From an uncultured Lachnospiraceae bacterium (GTDB lineage Bacteria; Bacillota; Clostridia; Lachnospirales; Lachnospiraceae), in assembly GCA_947178145.1 (NCBI GenBank), contig CAMWXE010000013.1, positions 18,244 through 82,243 of the forward strand: a stretch of DNA of 64,000 nucleotides, written 5' to 3'. The notes under the pieces were generated by a model. It did no database searches. It worked only from the letters and a program-made list of their open reading frames with translations, and was not told the origin of the DNA. Of this stretch, positions 43,034 through 50,529 are shown piece by piece. The position numbers were made by a program, and so were the translations under genes. Position 1 is the first letter of the stretch. Each line of letters begins with the position of its first letter.

Positions 43034-44245
43034 ATGACAAAAATAGATATATTTTCAGGCTTTTTAGGGGCAGGGAAAACAACTTTAATCAAGAAACTGT
43101 TGAAGGAGGCACTTGATGCGTCGAAGGTCGTGCTGATTGAAAATGAGTTTGGTGAGATTGGCATTGACGGCGGTTTTCTGAAGGAAGCTGGCGTTGAGAT
43201 TAAGGAGATGAATTCAGGATGCATCTGCTGCTCATTGGTAGGGGATTTTGGAAGCTCTCTGAAGGAAGTGATTGAGACTTATCATCCAGAGAGAATCTTA
43301 ATCGAGCCGTCTGGTGTGGGGAAACTTTCTGATGTTATGAAGGCAGTGCAGAATGTGGACACCGATGCAGAGGCAGAGCTGAACAGTGCTGTCGTTGTCG
43401 TTGACGCAAACAAGTGTAAGATGTACGCAAAGAATTTTGGTGAGTTTTTCCTGAATCAGATTGTGCATGCGGGTACAATTATTCTCAGCAGGACGGCAGA
43501 TATCAGTGAAGGCAAACTGAATACGGCGCTTGAGATTATCCGCGAGCATAATGATAAGGCAACCGTCATCACGACACCTTGGGAGGCGCTTGACGGAAAG
43601 AAAATTCTTGAGACAATAGAGAATGCCAAAGATTTAGAGGCAGAGCTTATGGCGGAGGTCGCAAAATTGCACGACGCGCATGAGCATCATCATCATGACC
43701 ATGACGCGCATGAGCACCATCATGATCACGACGACCATGACCACTGCCATGACCATGACGCGCATGAGCATCATCATGAGCATGACGAACATGAGCACCA
43801 TCATCATGACCATAACGAGCATGACCACGATGAGCATGAGTATCATCATGACCACGATGAGCATGAGCATCATCATGACCACGATGAGCATGAGCATCAC
43901 GACCATGACCATGACGGGGAGTGCACTTGCGGCTGTCATGACCATGAGCATCACCACCATCATCACGCAGATGATATTTTTACCAGCTGGGGCTTTGAGA
44001 CACCGACAGCATACACAAAAGCGGAGCTTGAACAGATTCTGGAGGAGCTTGAGGATGAAAAGAAATATGGTACGATACTTCGCGCAAAGGGTATGGTATC
44101 AGCGGGGGACGGCACCTGGCTGAACTTTGACTATGTTCCGGGTGAGAGTAATGTGCGTGCAGGAGCGGCAGAGGTTACGGGAAAGATCTGTGTGATCGGC
44201 GCAGAGCTCAAGGAGGACAATTTGAGTGCGCTGTTTCATAAGTAA
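43034..44245 (+). CDS. CobW/COG0523-family GTPase metallochaperone with very long His-rich linker
   Basis: A 403-residue protein. The GTPase domain carries Walker A 'SGFLGAGKTTLIKKLLKE', the metal-binding 'NSGCICCSLVGDF' (CxCC) and 'ILIEPSGVGKLSDV'. Residues about 215-318 form an extraordinary His/Asp/Glu-rich stretch with more than 45 His, followed by 'GECTCGCHDHEHHHHHH' and the C-terminal CobW domain. Such proteins deliver Zn, Co or Ni to target proteins. ATG 43034 follows GAGGAGG. It forms an operon with the next CobW-like gene (39-base gap). Confidence 0.92.
   Translation: MTKIDIFSGFLGAGKTTLIKKLLKEALDASKVVLIENEFGEIGIDGGFLKEAGVEIKEMNSGCICCSLVGDFGSSLKEVIETYHPERILIEPSGVGKLSDVMKAVQNVDTDAEAELNSAVVVVDANKCKMYAKNFGEFFLNQIVHAGTIILSRTADISEGKLNTALEIIREHNDKATVITTPWEALDGKKILETIENAKDLEAELMAEVAKLHDAHEHHHHDHDAHEHHHDHDDHDHCHDHDAHEHHHEHDEHEHHHHDHNEHDHDEHEYHHDHDEHEHHHDHDEHEHHDHDHDGECTCGCHDHEHHHHHHADDIFTSWGFETPTAYTKAELEQILEELEDEKKYGTILRAKGMVSAGDGTWLNFDYVPGESNVRAGAAEVTGKICVIGAELKEDNLSALFHK
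43675..43975 (+). repeat. Imperfect tandem coding repeat (His-rich region)
   Basis: Repeats of CATGACCA(C/T)GA(T/C)GAGCATGAGCATCATC-type units, 18-48 bases long, encode the His/Asp/Glu linker of the CobW protein. The repeats are recent-looking in places (GACCACGATGAGCATGAGCA occurs twice) and likely to vary in number. Confidence 0.8.
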
Positions 44246-44284
44246 AGGATTATTTCCAGCAGTATTACGAGGATAGGAGAAGGT

Positions 44285-45217
44285 ATGAAGCCCGTATATA
44301 TTATTAATGGATTTTTGGAGAGCGGTAAGACAGAGTTTATATCGTATACACTTTCACAGCCCTATTTTCAGACAAAGGGTACAACGCTTCTGATACTCTG
44401 CGAGGAAGGCGAGATCGAGTATGATGAGGATATCCTCAGGAGAAGCCGCACGATAGTGGAAGTGGTGGATGCGGAAGAACAGATGACTGCGGCGAATCTA
44501 TTGGAGCTTGAGAAGCGGTACAAGCCAGAGCGCATGATTATCGAATATAATGGCATGTGGAATTTCAAGAATCTGAAACTGCCGTGGCATTGGAGATTAG
44601 AGCAGCAGATCACAACGATTGACGCATCTACATTTCAGAACTACTATACAAACATGCGTTCCTTGCTCGCGGAGATGATCAGAAAGTCCGAGCTGATTAT
44701 CTTTAATCGCTGTGATGGACTGATTGATCAGCTGAGCAGTTTCAAGCGAAATGTAAAGGCTGTGAATCCGCAGGCGGAGATTATCTTTGAGGACAAGAAC
44801 GGTGAGGTAAATCAGATCTTTGAGGAGGATCTGCCATACGATTTAAAAAGTGATATGCTTGAGCTTGATGATTATGGTTATGGTATCTTCTATTTGGATG
44901 CCATGGATAATCTTGACCGATATATCGATAAGACAATTCAATTCAAAGCGATGGTGCTGAAGCCGGAGGACAGCAACAATGCATATTTTGTGCCTGGAAG
45001 GATGGCAATGACTTGCTGTGCGGACGATATGGCATTTTTGGGATATGCGTGTAAGTATGATAAGTGCAGTGAATTGACAAACAAAGACTGGGTTGAGGTG
45101 ACTGCCACGGTTCACAGGGAATTTTGGAAGGATTACAATGGTGAAGGGCCGGTACTTTACGCGGTCAATGTTTTGCCGACGAAAAAACCAAAGAATGAAG
45201 TTTTGAACTTTGCATAA
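44285..45217 (+). CDS. CobW-like GTPase fused to a TIGR03943-type domain
   Basis: A 310-residue protein. The N-terminal 180 residues are a reduced CobW/P47K GTPase: 'YIINGFLESGKTEFISYTLS' is the P-loop and 'RMIIEYNGMWNFKNLKLPWH' the switch region, but the CxCC metal motif is not present. Residues about 215-310 ('IQFKAMVLKPEDSN', 'FVPGRMAMTCCADDMAFLGY') match the C-terminal domain of TIGR03943 proteins, often next to permease UPF0718 and COG0523 genes in metal uptake loci. Partner of the preceding His-rich chaperone; metal unknown. Confidence 0.82.
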   Translation: MKPVYIINGFLESGKTEFISYTLSQPYFQTKGTTLLILCEEGEIEYDEDILRRSRTIVEVVDAEEQMTAANLLELEKRYKPERMIIEYNGMWNFKNLKLPWHWRLEQQITTIDASTFQNYYTNMRSLLAEMIRKSELIIFNRCDGLIDQLSSFKRNVKAVNPQAEIIFEDKNGEVNQIFEEDLPYDLKSDMLELDDYGYGIFYLDAMDNLDRYIDKTIQFKAMVLKPEDSNNAYFVPGRMAMTCCADDMAFLGYACKYDKCSELTNKDWVEVTATVHREFWKDYNGEGPVLYAVNVLPTKKPKNEVLNFA

Positions 45218-45218
45218 A

Positions 45219-45246
45219 AACAGCAGGCATTGGCCTGCTGTTTTTA
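45219..45246. terminator. Bidirectional terminator between the CobW and pyrBI operons
   Basis: AACAGCAGGC / GCCTGCTGTT with a short loop, T-run on the plus strand and A-run (T on the minus strand) before it. It serves both convergent operons and overlaps the pyrI stop codon. Confidence 0.9.
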
Positions 45247-45687
45247 TATTTTGAAATTTTCCTTATTTCCATATTTCTCTTCACAGTATTTGCAGCGATA
45301 AATTTCTTTTTTGTCGTCTGTCAAAACAAAGATATGCGGAAGCTCCTGCTCGATGGATGTAATACAGCGGGGGTTTTTGCACTTCAGGACATTTTTAATT
45401 TCTTTTGGAAGCGACAGTGGGAGCTTTTGGACAATCTCACAGTTTTTGATAACATTGACAGTGATATTGTGGTCGATGAAGCCCAGGATGTCAAGGTTCA
45501 GTGTATTGATATCACATTCAACCTTTAAGATATCCTTCTTGCCCATTTTCCCGCTTCTTGCGTTTTTGATGATTGCCACAGTGCAGTCAAGCTTGTCAAG
45601 TCCGAGATGCTTATAAATACTCATGCTTTTTCCGGCTTTAATATGGTCGAGTACAAATCCTTCCTCAATTTTTCCTACATTCAACAT
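45244..45687 (-). CDS. pyrI: Aspartate carbamoyltransferase regulatory chain
   Basis: A 147-residue PyrI. The N-terminal allosteric domain includes 'GFVLDHIKAGKSMSIYKHLG' and the C-terminal zinc domain has the four cysteines in 'LKCKNPRCITSIEQ' and 'YRCKYCEEKYG'. It binds ATP/CTP/UTP and regulates the PyrB trimers. The frame opens at 45708, but the ATG at 45687 has GGAGG (AACAGGAGG) about nine bases upstream. It follows pyrB by 17 bases. Its stop codon lies in the bidirectional terminator. Confidence 0.94.
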   Translation of the reverse strand: MLNVGKIEEGFVLDHIKAGKSMSIYKHLGLDKLDCTVAIIKNARSGKMGKKDILKVECDINTLNLDILGFIDHNITVNVIKNCEIVQKLPLSLPKEIKNVLKCKNPRCITSIEQELPHIFVLTDDKKEIYRCKYCEEKYGNKENFKI

Positions 45688-45704
45688 AGCTGATATCCTC
45701 CTGT

Positions 45705-46619
45705 TCAAATTGTCATTTCTAATAGTGTCAAAAGCAGTGCCATGCGCACATATACGCCATACTGTACCTGGCGGAAATACACCGCGCGGGGATCGTCGTC
45801 GACTTCGACGGAAATCTCATTGACACGTGGGAGTGGATGCAAGACGATCATATCTGACTTGGCAAGCTCCATTTTTTCACTGTCGAGGATATAGTAGTCT
45901 TTTAACCGCACATAGTCTTCCTCGTTGAAAAAACGTTCCTTTTGGACTCTGGTCATGTATAAGATGTCAAGCTCTGGCATAACGTCCTCCAATTTGCGAA
46001 CTTCGCTGAAGGATACATTTTTCTCGCGGAGCATCTCGATGATGTAATCCGGTATGGTGAGCTCCTCGGGGGATATGAATATGAAGTTGATATTGTCATA
46101 ACGCACAAGTGCGTTGATCAGCGAGTGTACAGTGCGGCCAAATTTCAGATCGCCGCAGAGACCGATCGTAAAGTGGTCAAGACGTCCCTTGATCGCCCGT
46201 ATGGTCAGAAGGTCCGTGAGAGTCTGCGTGGGATGTTGATGACCGCCATCGCCGGCGTTGATCACGGGGATCGAGGATCGCGATGCGGCTACCATCGGCG
46301 CGCCTTCCTTGGGATGACGCATTGCGCAGATATCGGCAAAACAGGAGATGACGCGAATGGTGTCTGACACGCTCTCGCCTTTGGCGGCAGAGGAAGAGTT
46401 GGCGTCGGAAAAACCAAGAACCTGACCGCCGAGATTCAACATCGCAGACTCAAAGCTCAGGCGGGTGCGGGTGCTCGGCTCATAGAAACAGGTAGCGAGC
46501 TTTTTTCCTTCGCAGATATGTGCATACTTGGCAGGATTTCTTTCAATATCCTCTGCGAGAGAAAAGAGTCTGTCCAACTCCTCGGTAGAAAAATCAAGTG
46601 GGCTCATTAAATGTCTCAT
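45705..46619 (-). CDS. pyrB: Aspartate carbamoyltransferase catalytic chain
   Basis: A 304-residue PyrB with the carbamoyl-phosphate motif '[16 protein letters not shown]', the '[18 protein letters not shown]' block and '[20 protein letters not shown]' at the active site. It joins carbamoyl phosphate and aspartate in pyrimidine synthesis and, with PyrI, forms the allosteric enzyme of the E. coli type. The RBS is TTAGGAGG. The leader of about 230 bases upstream contains a leader ORF, a terminator and an inverted repeat, so expression is probably attenuated. Confidence 0.95.
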   Translation of the reverse strand: MRHLMSPLDFSTEELDRLFSLAEDIERNPAKYAHICEGKKLATCFYEPSTRTRLSFESAMLNLGGQVLGFSDANSSSAAKGESVSDTIRVISCFADICAMRHPKEGAPMVAASRSSIPVINAGDGGHQHPTQTLTDLLTIRAIKGRLDHFTIGLCGDLKFGRTVHSLINALVRYDNINFIFISPEELTIPDYIIEMLREKNVSFSEVRKLEDVMPELDILYMTRVQKERFFNEEDYVRLKDYYILDSEKMELAKSDMIVLHPLPRVNEISVEVDDDPRAVYFRQVQYGVYVRMALLLTLLEMTI

Positions 46620-46642
46620 AAAAACCTCCTAAAGAAACAATG

Positions 46643-46690
46643 GTAAGGAACTGTTCACAAGTAACAAGCTATCTGTGAACAGTTACTAAG
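46643..46690 (-). repeat. Inverted repeat AACTGTTCACA / TGTGAACAGTT in the pyrB leader
   Basis: Eleven perfect pairs around a 14-base loop; the arms extend outwards (GTAAGG / CTAAG side) with two mismatches. The left arm is identical to 7756-7773 over 18 bases. On the pyrB transcript the hairpin lies between the terminator and the pyrB ribosome binding site and covers the leader ORF stop. Confidence 0.7.
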
Positions 46691-46822
46691 AGTAATAAAA
46701 AAAGAGAAATCAATTCTCTTATGCGAAAGTATATCAATATGAAAATAAAATGTCTGAAAATGGAAATGACAACTACACCTATATTGAAACTGAAAAGTGT
46801 AAGAAGTATCCATCATATCCAT
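46655..46822 (-). CDS. Putative pyrBI leader peptide, 55 codons
   Basis: The minus-strand ORF starts at ATG 46822 directly behind GGAGGG and ends at TGA 46655-46657, 38 bases before pyrB. The first half, MDMMDTSYTFQFQYRCSCHF, and the following HFQTFYFHID are encoded by very U-rich RNA (nine Phe codons in all). Codons 36-43 (KRIDFSFF) form the terminator hairpin and its U-run. A ribosome close behind RNA polymerase would therefore block termination. This is the logic of the enterobacterial pyrBI leader, where UTP shortage slows polymerase in a U-rich leader. Prediction by layout only. Confidence 0.65.
   Translation of the reverse strand: MDMMDTSYTFQFQYRCSCHFHFQTFYFHIDILSHKRIDFSFFITLSNCSQIACYL
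46694..46720 (-). terminator. Attenuator terminator in the pyrB leader
   Basis: On the minus strand AAGAGAA-ttga-TTTCTCTT runs into TTTTTATT. It lies within the leader ORF and about 75 bases before pyrB. Confidence 0.7.
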
Positions 46823-46853
46823 TTCCCTCCATCTGCATATACATACCTTTGCT

Positions 46854-46882
46854 ATCGTATCATATCTAAAAGCAGCTTTCAA
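46854..46882 (-). promoter_or_regulatory. Promoter of pyrBI
   Basis: On the minus strand TTGAAA (46882-46877), 17 bases, TACGAT (46859-46854). Transcription would begin near 46847, about 25 bases before the leader ATG at 46822. Confidence 0.6.
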
Positions 46883-46915
46883 GAAAAAAATAAAAATAGA
46901 ATTAAAAATTTCATC

Positions 46916-46943
46916 TTGCCTTTTAATAAGGGAATGTTATAAT
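46916..46943 (+). promoter_or_regulatory. Promoter of the PH-domain/carboxypeptidase operon
   Basis: TTGCCT (46916-46921), 16 bases, extended TGTTATAAT with TATAAT at 46938-46943, 37 bases before ATG 46980. Confidence 0.65.
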
Positions 46944-46979
46944 ATTTTTGGAAGCACAAATAATACGGGGAGAAAAAGG

Positions 46980-47345
46980 ATGGAATATAAAGAGAGAAAA
47001 CGATGGTTGTTCTTCGGACTTCCGTTTACTTTTACAGTATACACAATCAAAGAGGACGTAATTACGGTTAACACAGGGTTTTTCAACAGGGAAGAGAATG
47101 ACTGTTACATGTATAAAGTGCAGGATGTGACGCTCAAAAGCTCCTTGATAGAAAGAATGTTTGGTCTTGGAACGATCGTGTGTTATACTGGAGATGTGAC
47201 ATCTCCAGTACTGTTGATTCAGCATATCAAAAACGCCAGGCCTGTGAAACAGTTTATTCTGGAAAAATCCGAGGAGGACAGAAGAAGGCGCCGCACATTG
47301 AGCACGCTTGATATCGGTGCAGTAGAGGTGGAGGATATTGAGTAA
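46980..47345 (+). CDS. PH-domain (bPH2/DUF304) protein
   Basis: A 121-residue protein whose sequence follows the bacterial PH domain pattern: 'TFTVYTIKEDVITVNTGFFN', 'DCYMYKVQDVTLKSSLIERM' and 'LGTIVCYTGDVTSPVLLIQH' are the successive strands and 'NARPVKQFILEKSEEDRRRR' the C-terminal helix. No membrane helix is present. Such domains are of unknown function in bacteria. The gene overlaps the start region of the D,D-carboxypeptidase and shares its promoter. Confidence 0.8.
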   Translation: MEYKERKRWLFFGLPFTFTVYTIKEDVITVNTGFFNREENDCYMYKVQDVTLKSSLIERMFGLGTIVCYTGDVTSPVLLIQHIKNARPVKQFILEKSEEDRRRRRTLSTLDIGAVEVEDIE

Positions 47346-47349
47346 ATAT

Positions 47350-48807
47350 ATGGATAATGATTTGGAGTTTATGGATGTCAATGCGGATGACGTTGGCGGG
47401 AATGACGGAAACGATATACAGCTCAGCGCGGAAGAGATTGCAGCAGTGCTGGCTGATACGTATATGGGAAGTGTTGTCGAAACGGAACAAATTGGCGAGC
47501 GTGACAGTGAGGAAGAGGAACAGGCAGAGCGCGGGCGGAGTCTACGCAGACAACAGCGGATACAGCAGATGAAACGAAAGAAAAGACAGCAGGAGCGGAT
47601 GCGCAAGCTGCTGATTCCCTGTGTAGTTGCCTTCGTAATCTGTGTTTTTATGGCAGGAACAGGAATCAGAAATCTGGTCAGAAAACATGGGAACCGACAA
47701 AATATGAAGGGAATGGAGATTGTCAACGCGAGCGGTTTGAAGGATCAGGAGTCAGACGAAAGTGATTCAGGCGAGCGTTCTTCAGACGGCAAAGAATCTG
47801 AAGACAGCACGGCAGACAGGGTGGTTTCCAACAAAGATATTTCATACAATAACAGTTTGAATGTGGCAGGCTGTTATGTTGGCAATGCAGTTGCAGATGG
47901 TTTAAGTGATGATATTGCACAGCTTGGTACTCTCTTTGTTCAGACTTTAGGCGGAAATAGCAGTGCGCTTCCGCTGAATGCAACTGCCGACGAGGCGACT
48001 TCGCTGCCGGACAGCGAGGTTGTGAGTGAAAATGGTATTTTTATTGATGTGGAGGCAGGGCGAATACTGGGACAAAAAGATGCTGGCGCGCGTATTAGTC
48101 CGGCGTCTATGACAAAGATTCTCACAGTTCTTGTGGCGGCAGAACATATTACGGACCCTGATGACACTTTTGAGATTACAGCGGATATCGTAGATTATAG
48201 TTTTGCCAACCAATGCAGCAATGCAGGATTTGAGGTCGGGGAGAAAGTTACGGTCAGAGATCTTTTCTATGGAACGGTCCTTCCTTCGGGGGCAGATGCA
48301 GCGTTGGGACTTGCTGTCTATGCTGCCGGCTCTCAGGAGGCGTTTGTTGATCTGATGAATGAGAAGATCGATGCGCTTGGATTGTCCAGAACGTCGCATT
48401 TTACCAATTGCATTGGTCTCTATGATGAGAATCATTACAGCACTGTTTATGACGTGGCTGTCATGCTGAAGGCTGCCTGTGACAACAGCTTTTGCAGGGA
48501 AGTTCTCAGTGCCCACACCTACACGACATCTGCCACAGAACAACATCCGGAAGGAATTACGATTTCAAACTGGTTCCTCAGAAGGATAGAGGATAAGGAT
48601 ACGCATGGGGAGGTGCTCTGTGCCAAAACTGGATATGTGGTGCAGTCTGGAAACTGTGCGGCCAGTTTGAGTGCAGGAAAGGATGGAAGAGAATATATCT
48701 GTGTGACAGCACATTCCAGCAGTACATGGCGGTGTATTTATGACCATGTGGCATTGTGTCAGCAGTTTATGCCCGGGGATGAAGGGGCTGTTCTGACGGA
48801 AGTCTGA
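47350..48807 (+). CDS. D-alanyl-D-alanine carboxypeptidase (S11 family, DacA-like)
   Basis: A 485-residue protein. A long charged cytoplasmic part (residues 1-82), one membrane helix (about 84-104), a linker, and an S11 penicillin-binding domain from about 220: SxxK in 'ARISPASMTKILTVLVAA', the second motif in 'VLPSGADAALGL' (SGA instead of the usual SxN) and 'LCAKTGYVVQSGNC' (KTG). It trims the terminal D-Ala from peptidoglycan stem peptides. A TTG at 47338 is an alternative start (GGAGG only three bases ahead). It overlaps the convergent CmpB-like gene by 49 bases. Confidence 0.88.
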   Translation: MDNDLEFMDVNADDVGGNDGNDIQLSAEEIAAVLADTYMGSVVETEQIGERDSEEEEQAERGRSLRRQQRIQQMKRKKRQQERMRKLLIPCVVAFVICVFMAGTGIRNLVRKHGNRQNMKGMEIVNASGLKDQESDESDSGERSSDGKESEDSTADRVVSNKDISYNNSLNVAGCYVGNAVADGLSDDIAQLGTLFVQTLGGNSSALPLNATADEATSLPDSEVVSENGIFIDVEAGRILGQKDAGARISPASMTKILTVLVAAEHITDPDDTFEITADIVDYSFANQCSNAGFEVGEKVTVRDLFYGTVLPSGADAALGLAVYAAGSQEAFVDLMNEKIDALGLSRTSHFTNCIGLYDENHYSTVYDVAVMLKAACDNSFCREVLSAHTYTTSATEQHPEGITISNWFLRRIEDKDTHGEVLCAKTGYVVQSGNCAASLSAGKDGREYICVTAHSSSTWRCIYDHVALCQQFMPGDEGAVLTEV

Positions 48808-49223
48808 TCTGTCAGAATATGCTCAAACAGAAGACCGGCGAAGAACCAATAGGGAAAGAAGTCGATGCGGATTAGACCATTTATGTGCCAGTGGTGGCGG
48901 TTGTAGTTCCATGGACATAGTCCGTGCCTTGAGAGAATGCGCCCGCTGGCATATTCTGCGCCAAAAATTGCGAGGGCGTAGATTGAGCCGCGCACAATCA
49001 GATGACAGTGTTTTAACAGGGAAAACACTGGTTTGAAAAAAGCAGCACAACCATAGATTGGAAACATCCACAGAGAGGTCTGTCCAATCAAAGGCAATTC
49101 ACGCCGCCTGAGTGCGCCGAGTGCAGTGAAGGTGATTTCTGCGCACCATCCGACTGCGCCACATCTGATAAAGTTTTTCATGAGATTGTCTAAAAAAGGT
49201 AAAGGAAGTATTCGTTTTTTCAT
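48759..49223 (-). CDS. Membrane protein, putative ABC transporter permease of CmpB type
   Basis: A 154-residue protein with four hydrophobic segments and the family pattern 'GAVGWCAEITFTALGALRRR', 'GQTSLWMFPIYGCAAFF', and 'GLIRIDFFPYWFFAGLLFEH' typical of the CmpB/PF06541 group. Molecular function is not known. The first 14 residues are outside the family core, and the start may be the later ATG at 49181; neither has a convincing ribosome binding site. A terminator-like hairpin surrounds the first ATG. The 3' end overlaps the carboxypeptidase gene on the other strand. Confidence 0.7.
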   Translation of the reverse strand: MKKRILPLPFLDNLMKNFIRCGAVGWCAEITFTALGALRRRELPLIGQTSLWMFPIYGCAAFFKPVFSLLKHCHLIVRGSIYALAIFGAEYASGRILSRHGLCPWNYNRHHWHINGLIRIDFFPYWFFAGLLFEHILTDQTSVRTAPSSPGINC

Positions 49224-49254
49224 GCTATCAGCATAACCGGATTTCCTTTACCTT
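49196..49254 (-). terminator. Terminator-like inverted repeat straddling a start codon
   Basis: On the minus strand AAGGTAAAGGAA (49254-49243) pairs perfectly with TTCCTTTACCTT (49207-49196) followed by TTTTA. The 35-base loop holds ATG 49223 of the CmpB-like ORF. It probably ends the DUF5050 transcript and limits expression of the next gene. Confidence 0.65.
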
Positions 49255-49272
49255 ATTCAGTCGTTTCATATT

Positions 49273-50313
49273 TTATTTTAGATTATTGTTGATTTCAGCG
49301 ATAGCAGCCTGTGATGCCCGATCGAAGGTGGTAACATTTACAGGGCCGATAACAGGTGTTTTATATATGGGCGTCTCGGTGCCAAACTGTGTGAAATACA
49401 GATACTGTGAGGTCGCATTGATGTTGCTGTATGCACCTTCTGCGACAACTTCCATGTCTGATCCATCGCGGCGAATGCGTTTTAGCTGTGGATTATTGCC
49501 CGATGTCTGATAATAGATATAACCGTCAGTCACATTGAGCAGATCAATTCTGCCTGTGTCCAGCAGAGTTTTGCTCCCGTCGGTGGTATTGAGGCTAATC
49601 AGAGAGTAGTTGTCGTGAATGTCAATACCATAGACAATATTCCCCTCGATAATAGGCATATATACATCCTCTGCGAGTACCTGGCGAGAGGTGTTTGTTT
49701 TCAGGTCAAGCGCCATCAGATGTAAGTTTTTCTCGTTGTTTAGATAGTAGAAGGTAGAATTCTGAACACTTACAGGAAGAATGTCGAGTTCCAGAAGTGT
49801 TTCTTTGGTTTTCCCATCTGTCGATACTTTTTTCAAGGATACCTGATCGGAAGCACAGGTGTAGTATACATCGTTGTCTGCGAGAAGCACATATTTTCCA
49901 TTTACGCGATCAAGGCAGAAAGCATCGTTTGCTTTGTTCTTGTTCACGCGATAGACGCCGGTTGTGCTCAAAACAAAACCGAGGCCGCTGCCACTGCCAG
50001 TTCCTCCCTGATAGTAATACAAATATTTGCTGTCTGCATTCAGACTCATCACCTCTGTGTAGGCCATTTTTTCCATCTCAGACTCATCTGGACGCATGCG
50101 GTAGAGTGAAGAAGAGTCATATGCGTTTGCGAAGTATACATATCCGTCATTTTCGCAGAAAAGACCATTGTTATAGAGATTTCCTGCGGTGTTTCCAACT
50201 GTTCCGGCTGGATTTTGTGGAACTCTGTCAGAGAGATATTTCAGGACTCCAAGAACAGCAAATAAAAGTATTGCACATGTGATACAGACGATAGTGATAA
50301 CTTTTTTTTTCAT
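49273..50313 (-). CDS. Membrane-anchored DUF5050-type beta-propeller protein
   Basis: A 346-residue protein with an N-terminal signal/anchor helix ('VITIVCITCAILLFAVLGVL') and repeated 'xxxYYxxxxxLYRMxxDGS' units (e.g. 'YVYFANAYDSSSLYRMRPDE', 'GYIYYQTSGNNPQLKRIRRD') that form a predicted six- or seven-bladed propeller of the DUF5050 type outside the membrane. A binding or sensing role is likely, without evidence for a ligand. AGGGGG precedes the start. Its promoter could not be fixed in the 216-base gap shared with pheA. Confidence 0.8.
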   Translation of the reverse strand: MKKKVITIVCITCAILLFAVLGVLKYLSDRVPQNPAGTVGNTAGNLYNNGLFCENDGYVYFANAYDSSSLYRMRPDESEMEKMAYTEVMSLNADSKYLYYYQGGTGSGSGLGFVLSTTGVYRVNKNKANDAFCLDRVNGKYVLLADNDVYYTCASDQVSLKKVSTDGKTKETLLELDILPVSVQNSTFYYLNNEKNLHLMALDLKTNTSRQVLAEDVYMPIIEGNIVYGIDIHDNYSLISLNTTDGSKTLLDTGRIDLLNVTDGYIYYQTSGNNPQLKRIRRDGSDMEVVAEGAYSNINATSQYLYFTQFGTETPIYKTPVIGPVNVTTFDRASQAAIAEINNNLK

Positions 50314-50454
50314 TGCATTTTCCCCCTATGTAATTGTGTGAGTGGTCAGCCATGCAATTTATTTTAAGTAGTTTTACATTTTTTCTGCACAGCTTAATGT
50401 ATAATTATATTATAAATAATTTTTACCAAAAATGAAAGATTTCTGTATTATTTT

Positions 50455-50483
50455 TTTACAAACTTTATCTGGTGTGTTATACT
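50455..50483 (+). promoter_or_regulatory. Promoter of pheA
   Basis: TTTACA (50455-50460), 17 bases, TATACT (50478-50483), 46 bases before the pheA ATG. No T-box or leader peptide is seen in that short leader. Confidence 0.7.
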
Positions 50484-50529
50484 AAATAAAACAAAAATAC
50501 AAAGGCAAAGATACAGGAGGACAAGTCAG

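Noticed and set aside
43634..43966. Minus-strand frame of 110 codons, almost only Met and Val
   Set aside because: It is the antisense reading of the His-codon repeat and has no ribosome binding site.
43675..43975. Regular short repeats that look like a CRISPR array
   Set aside because: The units are in frame, of uneven length and encode a His/Asp/Glu-rich protein segment; there are no unique spacers and no cas genes.
46721..46942. Plus-strand frame of 73 codons opposite the pyrB leader
   Set aside because: No ribosome binding site, overlaps two promoters and has no protein-like pattern.
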